Positions 17,267 through 25,242 of a stretch of DNA of 64,000 bases are shown here, one piece after another. The notes below the pieces were generated by a model. That model did not search any database. It was not told the DNA's origin and saw only the letters and a list, made by a program, of their open reading frames with translations. The position numbers and the translations under genes are program-made. Source of the DNA: DALYJJ01 sp033763935 (GTDB lineage Bacteria; Acidobacteriota; Terriglobia; Bryobacterales; Bryobacteraceae); NCBI GenBank assembly GCA_033763935.1, contig JANRJO010000094.1:22601-86600 (forward strand), written 5' to 3'. Position 1 is the stretch's first letter. The number at the start of each line of letters is the position of its first letter.

Positions 17267-18129
17267 CGAAAGCGGATATCGGCATCATCGGCGGTAGCGG
17301 CCTCTACTCGATGCCCGGCTTCGAAGCTACGGAAGAAGTGCGCATCGACACGCCCTTCGGATCACCCTCCGATCCCTATGTCGTCGGCACACTCGCCGGA
17401 CGGAAGGTCGCGTTTCTAGCGCGGCACGGCCGGGGGCATCGAGTCATGCCATCGGAACTGAACTTCCGCGCGAATATCTTCGGGTTCAAGTGCCTGGGTG
17501 TGGAGAGGATCATCTCGCTGTCCGCCGTGGGATCGCTCAAGGAAGAGCACAAACCGCTGGACTTCGTGATTCCGGACCAGTTCTTTGACCGCACCGGCGG
17601 CCGTGTCTCGACGTTCTTCGGCGAGGGTCTCGTAGCGCACATCAGCTTCGCGCACCCGGTGTGCCCGCAACTGGCGAAGGTGGTCGAGGGAGCGTGCCGG
17701 TCCGCCGGCGTTGCGGCGAAGAACGGCGGCACGTACCTCTGCATGGAGGGGCCGGCGTTTTCGACCGTGGCCGAGTCGAACGTCTATCGGAGCTGGGGCA
17801 TGGACGTCATCGGCATGACCAATCTGCAGGAGGCGAAGCTGGCGCGCGAGGCGGAACTCTGCTACGTCACGGTGGCCATGGTGACGGACTACGACTGCTG
17901 GCACCCCGAGCACGACGCCGTCACGGTGGACCAGATCATCAAGGTGCTGACGACGAACGCCGAGCATGCGGCGAAGGTGGTGAAGGAAGCTGTTGCGGCG
18001 ATGCCCGCGAAACGCGAGTGCAAGTGCGGCTCCGCGCTGGCCCATGCCTTGATCACCGACAAGAAGACCGTCCCGGAAGCGACGCGCAGGAAGCTGGAGT
18101 TGATCGTTGGAAAGTATTTCGCCGAGTGA
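17263..18129 (+). CDS. mtnP: S-methyl-5'-thioadenosine phosphorylase
   Basis: 288 residues, normal for the PNP/MTAP family. The start is TTG at 17263 with AGGAG eight bases upstream, overlapping the meaB stop. It opens with IGIIGGSGLY, the phosphate-binding loop. ARHGRGHRVMPSELNFRAN is the conserved substrate-site segment of MTA phosphorylases, and CMEGPAFST(V)AES contains the MEGPxFST signature. GMDVIGMTNLQEAKLARE carries the ribose-binding Met and the EAKLARE motif. It cleaves methylthioadenosine, a by-product of polyamine synthesis, to adenine and methylthioribose-1-phosphate for methionine salvage. It overlaps the next gene by 23 bases. Confidence 0.95.
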   Translation: MTKADIGIIGGSGLYSMPGFEATEEVRIDTPFGSPSDPYVVGTLAGRKVAFLARHGRGHRVMPSELNFRANIFGFKCLGVERIISLSAVGSLKEEHKPLDFVIPDQFFDRTGGRVSTFFGEGLVAHISFAHPVCPQLAKVVEGACRSAGVAAKNGGTYLCMEGPAFSTVAESNVYRSWGMDVIGMTNLQEAKLAREAELCYVTVAMVTDYDCWHPEHDAVTVDQIIKVLTTNAEHAAKVVKEAVAAMPAKRECKCGSALAHALITDKKTVPEATRRKLELIVGKYFAE

Positions 18130-19357
18130 TCTCGCCATCGAGCTGCTGAACCACTGCCTTCGCGGTTCCAGTTGGCCGGTGGACCTGCTCGAAACGCTGC
18201 TGCGCATGGCATCGCATCCCGATGAAGACCGGGCGCGCGCCGGCAGCCACGCGCTGTTCTCGATTGTCGTGGAGCGGCTCGGGGACCTCTTCGAGCCGGC
18301 CCTCTGCGACACCTACGCGTCACTCTTCTCGCATGTCATCGAATATGTGCGCCCGGAGTACGTTGCCGCCGAACTCCTCGAGCGCTACCGGCGAGTGCGC
18401 ATGCCGCGGCGGTTCGAAGGCGACGCCGCGCGAGTAGAGAACGTGTTCGTGTTGTCGCGCGTGACGCTGGGGGCGGACGTGGCGATCACCAGTGTGCTGC
18501 TCGACGCCGCGAAACAGCGCTTCCCGCGGGCCTCGGTGCAATTCGTGGGCACACACAAGAGTTATGAGCTGTTTGCCGCCGACCCGCGCGTGAAGCATGT
18601 GCCGATTTCATACGGACGCACGGCTACATTGCGGGAGCGATTGTCCGTCTGGCCGGAGCTGGAGCACCTGCTGCGCTCGCCGCGCTCCATTGTCGTCGAT
18701 CCCGATTCCCGCCTGACCCAGCTCGGCCTGCTGCCCGTTTGCCCGGAGGACAACTACTTCTTTTTTGAGAGCCGCGGGTACGGCGAGTACGGCCCGGAGC
18801 CGCTGTGCGCGCTGACGAAGCGATGGGCGCGGGAGACGTTCGACGTGGAGTGCTCAAGGCCGTACATCGCGCCCAGCTACCAGGCGGAAGAGTTTGGCGA
18901 CCGGCCCATCACCGTGAGCTTCGGCGTCGGTGAGAACCCGGCGAAACGCATTCGCGATCCCTTCGAAGAGGAGCTATTGCGGGCGTTGCTGCAGCGCGGG
19001 TCCGTAGTAGTGATTGATAAAGGCGCAGGCGGTGACGAGAAGGAGCGCGTGGAACGGGCCGTGGCGCGCTCGGGCGCAAAGGAGGGCCAGGTGCGCACTC
19101 GGTATGGGCCCTTCGCTCCCTTCGCGGCAAGCATCGCCGCCAGCCGGCTGTACGTCGGCTACGATTCCGCTGGTCAACATGTCGCCGCGGCTTGTGGCGT
19201 GCCGCTCGTCACGGTGTTCTCCGGGTTCGTCAGCCCACGCATGCTGAACCGCTGGCACCCGTCCGGCAGCGGACCCATCGCGGTCGTGCCCGTTCATGAC
19301 CCCGATCCGGCCATCGTCCTGGCTGAGACGCTACGGGCCCTGGACCGAGTGGCTTAA
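18107..19357 (+). CDS. Glycosyltransferase family 9-like protein
   Basis: A 416-residue protein starting at TTG 18107 with GGAG seven bases upstream, inside the end of mtnP. Residues about 1-105 are a helical N-terminal extension I do not recognise. Residues about 105-410 resemble ADP-heptose:LPS heptosyltransferases (GT9): VENVFVLSRVTLGADVAITSVLL is a degenerate form of the N-terminal acceptor-side motif (cited as 109-131), and the C-terminal donor-site region is YGPFAPFAASIAASRLYVGYDSAGQHVAAACGVPLVTVF (332-370), with the expected Asp-Ser-Ala-Gly loop. It probably transfers a sugar to an envelope or secreted molecule. The family call is moderately sure; the substrate is unknown. It ends 4 bases past the stop of the convergent gene. 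Confidence 0.72.
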   Translation: MESISPSDLAIELLNHCLRGSSWPVDLLETLLRMASHPDEDRARAGSHALFSIVVERLGDLFEPALCDTYASLFSHVIEYVRPEYVAAELLERYRRVRMPRRFEGDAARVENVFVLSRVTLGADVAITSVLLDAAKQRFPRASVQFVGTHKSYELFAADPRVKHVPISYGRTATLRERLSVWPELEHLLRSPRSIVVDPDSRLTQLGLLPVCPEDNYFFFESRGYGEYGPEPLCALTKRWARETFDVECSRPYIAPSYQAEEFGDRPITVSFGVGENPAKRIRDPFEEELLRALLQRGSVVVIDKGAGGDEKERVERAVARSGAKEGQVRTRYGPFAPFAASIAASRLYVGYDSAGQHVAAACGVPLVTVFSGFVSPRMLNRWHPSGSGPIAVVPVHDPDPAIVLAETLRALDRVA

Positions 19358-20556
19358 GACGTGCGCTCCCGGACCACGATGGCCGGCCCGGGCAGCAATA
19401 CCTCCAGGCCATGTTGTTCCGTGTCGGACAATAATTCGATCTGGTTCGGCCCCTGCCGCAGCCAGATGGGCGCCAGCGTCAGCACGCGATAAATCACATC
19501 GTGCCGTCCGCGCGCGGCCACCTCGAGCGGCCGGCCGTTCAGCTTGAAGTGGTCCTTCGTATTGCCGCGCCCGCCGTCCCAGATGACCACGTGCAACTCG
19601 GCACGCTCGATCTTGTAGGGGTCGAGGTCGACGTCGATGGTCGCCCGGTGCCGCTTCCCGGCGCGCGACCAGAACGGCGCCGGGAGATCGCTGGACCGGA
19701 ATACTCGCACGGGTCCGCCGGCGGAGAACTCGGGGGACGGACCAGTCTCGTAGAGCAACTGTTGCTGGCCGTGGAACCGGACATACCCGCGGACGCGCAT
19801 GCCGCCCTGCTTCGGCAGCATAGAGGTGTCCCAGGAAGAGCCGACGAACGCTACCGGGCGCCGCGCCTTGGTGAACCCGTGCCAGTCGCGCCACTGGCCG
19901 TCGCCGTTCTCGTCGTAGCCTTCGTAAAAGCCTTGGAACTCGGCGGAGGCGATGGGGCCCGGGTCCGTTGCCCCCAGCCGCAACTTCGCCACTTCGCCCG
20001 CCAGTTCCGCCTGTACCGTCGCCTGAAACCCCGTAAGGCCGGCGTCTTCCGGCGCGATGTGCGCGCGGATACACGCATTGTCGACAATGAAGTGCCCCCA
20101 GAAGGACATCCCCTGGTCGCACGCAAACTGCACCGCGTTCCAGCCCGGCACAAGGTCGCTGACCTTCAGCGGAATCACCGGGTATTGATGCGTACAGTGG
20201 CCACCTTCGCTCCCGATCTCCGGGATGGCGTACGTCGAGCGCCCGTTGATCGTCACGCGCTTGTTGCGCGTCCCCGCGTGCCCGCCCCACAACTCGCAGT
20301 AGAGTTCCGCTCCCCGCAGTTTGCGCAGGTCTTCGTCGACACGGATCAGCATCAACCCGTTCGCTCGAACTTCAGGCCGCGCGCCGTGCTCTTTGCTCAG
20401 CGCAGCCTCGGGAGCGTTCACACGAAAGCGCTGTTGGGCATCGCCTCCCGGTTCGTACCACCACTCCCGCAAGAGCCGTCCCTCGGAGGGCTGTGCGCCG
20501 GCCCGTACGGCGACCAGCGACGCCGCTCCCGCAGCAACAAAGCTCCGCCGCCTCAT
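19354..20556 (-). CDS. Secreted protein of unknown function with twin-arginine-like signal
   Basis: 400 residues. The N terminus (MRRRSFVAAGAASLVAVRAGA) is a Tat-like or Sec signal peptide. The mature part is rich in beta-type sequence. It contains two segments with the pattern of galactose-binding or beta-galactosidase jelly-roll domains (AELYCELWGGHAGTRNKRVTINGR, 81-104; AELHVVIWDGGRGNTKDHFKLNGR, 305-328). These two segments align well, so the protein probably has an internal duplication. An aspartate-rich DENGDGQWRDW loop may bind calcium. I see no catalytic motif and do not recognise the family. It is the last gene of a minus-strand run and overlaps the DUF1080 gene upstream by 4 bases; the company suggests extracellular carbohydrate handling. 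Confidence 0.7.
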   Translation of the reverse strand: MRRRSFVAAGAASLVAVRAGAQPSEGRLLREWWYEPGGDAQQRFRVNAPEAALSKEHGARPEVRANGLMLIRVDEDLRKLRGAELYCELWGGHAGTRNKRVTINGRSTYAIPEIGSEGGHCTHQYPVIPLKVSDLVPGWNAVQFACDQGMSFWGHFIVDNACIRAHIAPEDAGLTGFQATVQAELAGEVAKLRLGATDPGPIASAEFQGFYEGYDENGDGQWRDWHGFTKARRPVAFVGSSWDTSMLPKQGGMRVRGYVRFHGQQQLLYETGPSPEFSAGGPVRVFRSSDLPAPFWSRAGKRHRATIDVDLDPYKIERAELHVVIWDGGRGNTKDHFKLNGRPLEVAARGRHDVIYRVLTLAPIWLRQGPNQIELLSDTEQHGLEVLLPGPAIVVRERTS

Positions 20557-21332
20557 GACCGCTTCTTCAGCGGCCGCAACTCGACCTTGCGGATCAGGAT
20601 CTCAGCGCCCTCGGACTGGATCTGAATCTTCCCTTCGGATCGCGTCAGCCCGCGCGCCGACGCGACTACCTTCCCGTTAAACACGTTCGTGATGCTGTCG
20701 CCGTCACAAATCACTTCCAGCCGATTCCACTTGCCGAGCGGCTTCTCCAAGTCCCCCGTCCCGCGAAAATCGATGGTGTCCGTCCATTTGGGATCGCGCC
20801 CGTACCAGTTCAGCCGGCCGGAGGTCATGGTGATTGCCGGTGCGCCCGGCTGATAATAGACCTGCCCGTTCGGCTCCTTCCGCGCCTCAGCGGTCAGCGA
20901 GAGCACGCCGCGCGGCGCCACCAGGATGATGTCGCCATTGCCGCCCTCAATGATCTGTGCCTCGTAAGATTCCAGCCAGCATCCGCTGTGCGCGCCATCC
21001 GCACCGGCGCCATGGACCAACACTCCGCTGTCGCGCGCGCGCGTCTTGCGATCGCCCCAGGTGGCCCCGCCCCACTTCCACTCGACAATCAAATGGTAGT
21101 CGCGGAAGCTCTCCTTCGTAGCGATCCCGCCCCACTCTTCGCCGGAGATGCGCAGCAGGCCACCCTGCAGCGTAAACACCCTCTTGGGGTCATCGTACTT
21201 GCTCTCGCGAAGGTACGTATACCAGCCGTCGAGATTCTTACCGTTGAACAGACGCAGCGTGCGTTCCGGCAGCACCGGGGACTGCGCGCAAAGCAGACTC
21301 GCCGCGGCCAGCGCCGCGAGAGCGAGCCTCAT
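20553..21332 (-). CDS. Secreted DUF1080 (3-keto-disaccharide hydrolase-like) protein
   Basis: 259 residues with a signal peptide (LALAALAAASLLCAQ). One DUF1080 domain is recognisable from LFNGKNLDGWYTY at its start, WGGIATKESFRDYHLIVEWKW in the middle and the N-R-L-E-V-I-C-D-G segment near the end. The fold is a concanavalin-like jelly roll; some members hydrolyse 3-keto-glycosides and others bind polysaccharide. It overlaps its neighbours by 4 bases on each side, so it is part of a minus-strand operon with two serine hydrolases upstream and an unknown secreted protein downstream. Which activity it has cannot be decided from the sequence. Confidence 0.9.
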   Translation of the reverse strand: MRLALAALAAASLLCAQSPVLPERTLRLFNGKNLDGWYTYLRESKYDDPKRVFTLQGGLLRISGEEWGGIATKESFRDYHLIVEWKWGGATWGDRKTRARDSGVLVHGAGADGAHSGCWLESYEAQIIEGGNGDIILVAPRGVLSLTAEARKEPNGQVYYQPGAPAITMTSGRLNWYGRDPKWTDTIDFRGTGDLEKPLGKWNRLEVICDGDSITNVFNGKVVASARGLTRSEGKIQIQSEGAEILIRKVELRPLKKRS

Positions 21333-22690
21333 TGGCGCGCGAGCGCATGCAGGAACATGTTCAGATACTCCACTCGCCCTCCTTCACCGCGGACGAGGTT
21401 CGCTCGCTCCGCGGCGGCCGCGCCCGGCGGCGTGAAGCTGATCTCGTCACCCTCATGGACCGTGAGAGGCATGGTGTGCGATTCGCGCCGCAGCCAGAGT
21501 TTGCCTTTCTCGGCCAGGATTTCTACTTTCATCCTACCCTGCGCGTACAGCCCGGTATAGAGAGGAAAGTCGGCTTCCACGATGGTGCGCGGCGGCTTCA
21601 GGTCGTCTTTCTCTGGCGGCCCGAAGGGCAGCAGCATCTCCGCCGCGGCGTTCGCAGTCTTACCCATGATGGCGGCGCTCCGATTGGCGAGCGCTATGAC
21701 GGCCACCCGCTGCTCCGGGGCGAAAGTCATCAATGAGCCATACCCCGCGCGGACACCGCCATGGCTGGCGACAGTGACGCCCCGCTGCTTCCCTTTCATC
21801 AGCCCGTAAACGTACATGCCGTCCGAGCCCGCCACCGCGATGCCGCGATCCATCAGCATCGAAGGCAGCCTCTCGGGCAGCACTTGCTTGCCGTCCAACC
21901 GGCCCTGGTTCAACATTGCAATCGCGAACCGCGTCAGGTCATCAAGGCTCGAAAAGATAGAGCCGGAGGGCCAAGCCGCAGCGTTGTTCACGGCCGGACG
22001 CACCACTCGCCATTCCCCTGGCTTGGGCGCCTCGTGCCCTTGGGCGAGCGGATACGTCATGGCCAGTAGGGGACGCAGCGTAGTGTGCTTCATGCCCACC
22101 GGTTCGAAGATGCGCTCCCGGAGAACATCGGCGTATCGCTTGCCCGCCACGCGCTCCGCCAGGTAGCCGGCCAGCCAATAACCAGGGTTCGAATACGAAA
22201 AGACGCGGCCCGGCTGAGTGAAGAAGATGTCGTCCTTCCAGGACAGCACCATCTGTCCAAGCGCTGCCTCATCGTCGGGACCCGCGAGCGCGGGCTCGTC
22301 CCGCAGGCCCGCGGAGTTCGAAAGCAACTGGTGTGGCGTAACGGCAGCCAAACGCGCGGGCAACTCCGGGATGTGCTTGCCGATCGGCTCGTCGAGCGAG
22401 AGCTTCCCTTCGATCGCCAGGCTCACCACCGCGGCAGCGGTGAACATCTTCGTCGTCGACCCCAGGCGAAACAGCATGTTCGTGGCGAGCGGGTCTTTGC
22501 TTTCGACATTGGCCGTTCCAACCGCCCTTGAGAAGATGGCGCGGTCGCCCTGGATGACGGCGACGGCCGCGCCGGGAATGTTCGCAGCCGTCATCTCCTC
22601 GCGCACCGTCTTCTCCAGAGCCGCGGCATCGAACTGCTGTGCCGCGATCGGTAAGACGACCAGACACGCCAGCGCCGCAAGCCGTCTCAT
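21329..22690 (-). CDS. Serine hydrolase, beta-lactamase / class C penicillin-binding-like (copy 2)
   Basis: 453 residues with a signal peptide (MRRLAALACLVVLPIAAQ). The catalytic SxxK motif is Ser78-Thr-Thr-Lys81 in FRLGSTTKMF. The YxN motif is in VFSYSNPGYWLAG. A HGG motif stands in place of KTG (VASHGGVRAGYG). It belongs to the class C beta-lactamase/esterase-like family of secreted hydrolases. A C-terminal domain (about 360-453) of beta type follows. It is a tandem paralogue of the next gene upstream (same length, same motifs) and overlaps it by 4 bases. Real substrates of this family are varied peptides and esters; antibiotic resistance should not be assumed. Confidence 0.92.
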   Translation of the reverse strand: MRRLAALACLVVLPIAAQQFDAAALEKTVREEMTAANIPGAAVAVIQGDRAIFSRAVGTANVESKDPLATNMLFRLGSTTKMFTAAAVVSLAIEGKLSLDEPIGKHIPELPARLAAVTPHQLLSNSAGLRDEPALAGPDDEAALGQMVLSWKDDIFFTQPGRVFSYSNPGYWLAGYLAERVAGKRYADVLRERIFEPVGMKHTTLRPLLAMTYPLAQGHEAPKPGEWRVVRPAVNNAAAWPSGSIFSSLDDLTRFAIAMLNQGRLDGKQVLPERLPSMLMDRGIAVAGSDGMYVYGLMKGKQRGVTVASHGGVRAGYGSLMTFAPEQRVAVIALANRSAAIMGKTANAAAEMLLPFGPPEKDDLKPPRTIVEADFPLYTGLYAQGRMKVEILAEKGKLWLRRESHTMPLTVHEGDEISFTPPGAAAAERANLVRGEGGRVEYLNMFLHALARQ

Positions 22691-24048
22691 AGCCGCGCCA
22701 TAGCACGTAGCGACGTAGTGAGGTACTCCACTCGGCCGCCCTCTCCTCGGACCAGGTTCATACGATCGGCCCTCGATGCGCCGGGAGGAGTGAAGCTCAT
22801 CCTGTCGTCTTCATGCAACGTCAGCGGCGCGGTTCGGGAACCCAGCTTGATAACCAGTTTGCCGTTCTCCACGGCAATCGCGACCTTCCGTGCACCATGT
22901 GCGTACTCACCCACGTACAACGGGAAGTCCTTCTCCGGGACTGGGACTGCGGGCTTCAGCTCGTCGCTGCCGCGCGGCTTCAGTGGTAGCAACATTTCGA
23001 GGGCCGCCGTCGCTGTGCGGCCCAGGTCTGCTCCGTTCCGGTTCCCAAGGATGATGACCGCTGCCCGGTGCGCCGGCGCCATCCGAAGGGTCGAGCCGTA
23101 CCCGAGCCTGGCCCCACCGTGTTGTGCCAACCGCACACCCCGGAAATCTTCGTCCATGAGCCCGTAGGCGTACTTGTTATGCCCGCCGGGAATGGACACC
23201 CCGCGCTTCAGCATCATGCCGGGAAGCGAGGCCGGCAGAACCTGCTTGCCGTCCAGCCGGCCCTCGTTCATGAAAGCCATGGCGAACCGCGCCAGATCCT
23301 CGACGTTCGAATAGATGGAGCCGGAGGGAAAGGTGCCGGCGTGGTTTGCCGCCGGGCGCGCGATCACCGTCGCCCCTCCCCGCGTGTCGTGCCCCTGCGC
23401 CAGCGGATAGGTCATGGCCACCAGCGGGCGGAAGGTGGTGCGCGTCATGCCCGCCGGCTTGAAGATCCGCTCGTCCACGACATCCGCGTAGCGCTTGCCC
23501 CCGGCCACTTCCGCCAGGTAGCCGGCCAGCCAATACCCGGGGTTCGAATAGGACATCACCTTGCCCGGCGCGGTGAACAGATAGTCTTCCTTCCAGGCCA
23601 GGATCCCTTTGCCCAGCGCCTCCTCGTCGTCCGGACCGTACATGGGAGCTTCATCGCGAATGCCGGCCGTGTGGGTCAGGATCTGATGGGCGGTAACCGC
23701 GGCGACCCTTGGCGCAAGACCCGGGATGTACTTGCCCACCGGCTCATCCAGTGACAACTTGCCTTCCATCGCCAGACTGACGACGGCCGCCGCGGTGAAC
23801 ATCTTCGTGGTCGAGCCCAGGCGGAAGAGCATGTCCTTGTTGATCGGCTGGCCCGTTTCGATATTGGCTACGCCCAGACCGTTGACGTAGATCACCTTGC
23901 CTTCCTGAATGACGGCGATTGCGGCGCCCGGAACCCTGTCGTTCTCCATCTCTTCTTTGGCGACCTTCTCGAGCGCCGCCGCGTCGAACTTCTGAGCGCT
24001 GGCCGTGGCCAGGAGCGCCAACAACAGAATCCAAACCTTCATCATCAA
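22687..24048 (-). CDS. Serine hydrolase, beta-lactamase / class C penicillin-binding-like (copy 1)
   Basis: 453 residues with a Sec signal peptide (MMMKVWILLLALLATASAQ). SxxK is Ser79-Thr-Thr-Lys82 in FRLGSTTKMF, YxN is in VMSYSNPGYWLAG, and the third motif is HGG (LAQHGGARLGYG). The protein aligns along its whole length with the downstream copy at 21329-22690, including the C-terminal beta domain and the ending GEGGRVEYL. The pair therefore arose by tandem duplication, with substantial divergence since. It overlaps both neighbours by 4 bases. Predicted to be exported or periplasmic; substrate unknown. Confidence 0.92.
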   Translation of the reverse strand: MMMKVWILLLALLATASAQKFDAAALEKVAKEEMENDRVPGAAIAVIQEGKVIYVNGLGVANIETGQPINKDMLFRLGSTTKMFTAAAVVSLAMEGKLSLDEPVGKYIPGLAPRVAAVTAHQILTHTAGIRDEAPMYGPDDEEALGKGILAWKEDYLFTAPGKVMSYSNPGYWLAGYLAEVAGGKRYADVVDERIFKPAGMTRTTFRPLVAMTYPLAQGHDTRGGATVIARPAANHAGTFPSGSIYSNVEDLARFAMAFMNEGRLDGKQVLPASLPGMMLKRGVSIPGGHNKYAYGLMDEDFRGVRLAQHGGARLGYGSTLRMAPAHRAAVIILGNRNGADLGRTATAALEMLLPLKPRGSDELKPAVPVPEKDFPLYVGEYAHGARKVAIAVENGKLVIKLGSRTAPLTLHEDDRMSFTPPGASRADRMNLVRGEGGRVEYLTTSLRAMARL

Positions 24049-25217
24049 TTCGCTCCCGCTGCCTTCCTGAGTGCCTCGATCCGCGATGCCCGGCTCTTGG
24101 GGCTATCCAGGCTGAACGAACGGAAATCGCCCAGTTGCTCTCGGATAAACTCCTCCGTGCGCCGGATAGCCGTCAACAGGCCCTGGTTTGATTTGACGAA
24201 CGAGGTCCACACAACTGAACCTTTACTTGTGTCAAATTCCCAGAGGCCCACCAGGCGGCCGCGATCGACGATGGGATGGCTTTCCAGGTCCGTTAACCGG
24301 CCCGCAAGAACCGTTCGTAGCGCATCGCTACTCTCCACCAACAACGAGACGTCTCTCCGCAGCAGGACCAGAGAGTCCAGGCTACTGAGCAGCGCGTAGT
24401 GCGCGTCCTTCGGCGGACGGAACGCCTGGTACACCTCCAAATCGTCGCTGAACATCAGGCGCGCGGGGTCCTCCTGGAATGGAACGAGACCCAGGGGTTC
24501 CACTGCAGCCTTGGCGGCCTTCACTCCCAGTCCCGAGAACCACTGAAACTCGCTGATTGTCGCCGGCCCAATCCAACGAAAGTACCGGCGGGCCAGTTCG
24601 ATGTTCGCCTCCTCCGGCGTCAATCGGAACCGATCGAGCGGGTTCGGCCTCCAGAGGGCGTACTTGTATCGCTGCTGATCCAGACGGCCGTTGACGGGGA
24701 TGCGTCGGATCTCGCCAATCGCCTGCAACCGGCCGAGAGCGACCGGCATCGTGCTCGCGAGCCCCTTTTTCTGGCCCTCTGGCCCCAGTGAGCGGCACGT
24801 TCGGCCGGCCGCCTCGCGCAGCTGCTCCGGATCGAGCGGCCCCTTTGCAAGCGAGAGGATGACCGAGTCGCAGAGTCGCTCTACCTCGCCCTCCGTCACG
24901 CCAAGCTTCAACGCGGTCTTCATTTCGCCGCCGGCAAACGGCCGGCCGGCGCAAAGACCCAAAGCAAAATCCTTCTTGGGGAGGACATACGTGCAGTTCC
25001 GGGCGCTCGGCAGCTCGTGAATGTCCAGCGCGGCGACAGCGGCATCCGCGGCATCCCGTGGTGTGCCGGCCCGCTCGAAGAGCGTCAGGTAGGGTCCGGC
25101 TCCCCCGACCGACCGCGCCCACCCCGATTGCGCCAGCACTTCAGCGGGCTGCCGCCCTGCCAGGGAGCCGTCCAATCCCTGGCGCGACCACCACCACGCG
25201 CGGAGCTTCTCGTGCAC
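24045..25217 (-). CDS. Winged-helix DNA-binding domain protein (HTH_42 family)
   Basis: About 390 residues from a GTG at 25217. The longer open frame upstream lies antisense to the next gene and lacks family features. The sequence matches the HTH_42 (YcaQ/AlkX-like) family: an N-terminal VHEKLRAWWWSRQGLDG segment, a central winged-helix region (LARRYFRWIGPATISEFQWFSGL, about 230-252) and a C-terminal domain with LLSSLDSLVLLRRD and VVWTSFV. Some relatives are DNA glycosylases that unhook crosslinks and others are uncharacterised; I cannot assign activity. It is the first gene of the minus-strand run and is divergent from the DUF1080 gene, with only 22 bases between the starts. The GTG lies 7 bases after a TATCGT box, so a leaderless message is possible. 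Confidence 0.82.
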   Translation of the reverse strand: MHEKLRAWWWSRQGLDGSLAGRQPAEVLAQSGWARSVGGAGPYLTLFERAGTPRDAADAAVAALDIHELPSARNCTYVLPKKDFALGLCAGRPFAGGEMKTALKLGVTEGEVERLCDSVILSLAKGPLDPEQLREAAGRTCRSLGPEGQKKGLASTMPVALGRLQAIGEIRRIPVNGRLDQQRYKYALWRPNPLDRFRLTPEEANIELARRYFRWIGPATISEFQWFSGLGVKAAKAAVEPLGLVPFQEDPARLMFSDDLEVYQAFRPPKDAHYALLSSLDSLVLLRRDVSLLVESSDALRTVLAGRLTDLESHPIVDRGRLVGLWEFDTSKGSVVWTSFVKSNQGLLTAIRRTEEFIREQLGDFRSFSLDSPKSRASRIEALRKAAGAN

Positions 25218-25242
25218 TGCACCTACGATACGATAGGCCGTG
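25218..25242. promoter_or_regulatory. Very short divergent promoter with CGATA repeats
   Basis: Only about 22 bases separate two divergent starts. They contain CCTACGATACGATAGG (25222-25237), a CGATA direct repeat whose ends form an inverted repeat CCTA...TAGG. In each direction a TACGAT or TATCGT hexamer ends 5-7 bases before the start codon, the spacing expected for -10 boxes of leaderless transcripts. The same CCTACGATA core is found at 13944-13956. Function is inferred. Confidence 0.4.

Noticed and set aside
22180..22200. GGTTCGAATAC, similar to a tRNA T-loop
   Set aside because: It lies inside a serine hydrolase gene and no acceptor or anticodon stem can be drawn around it.
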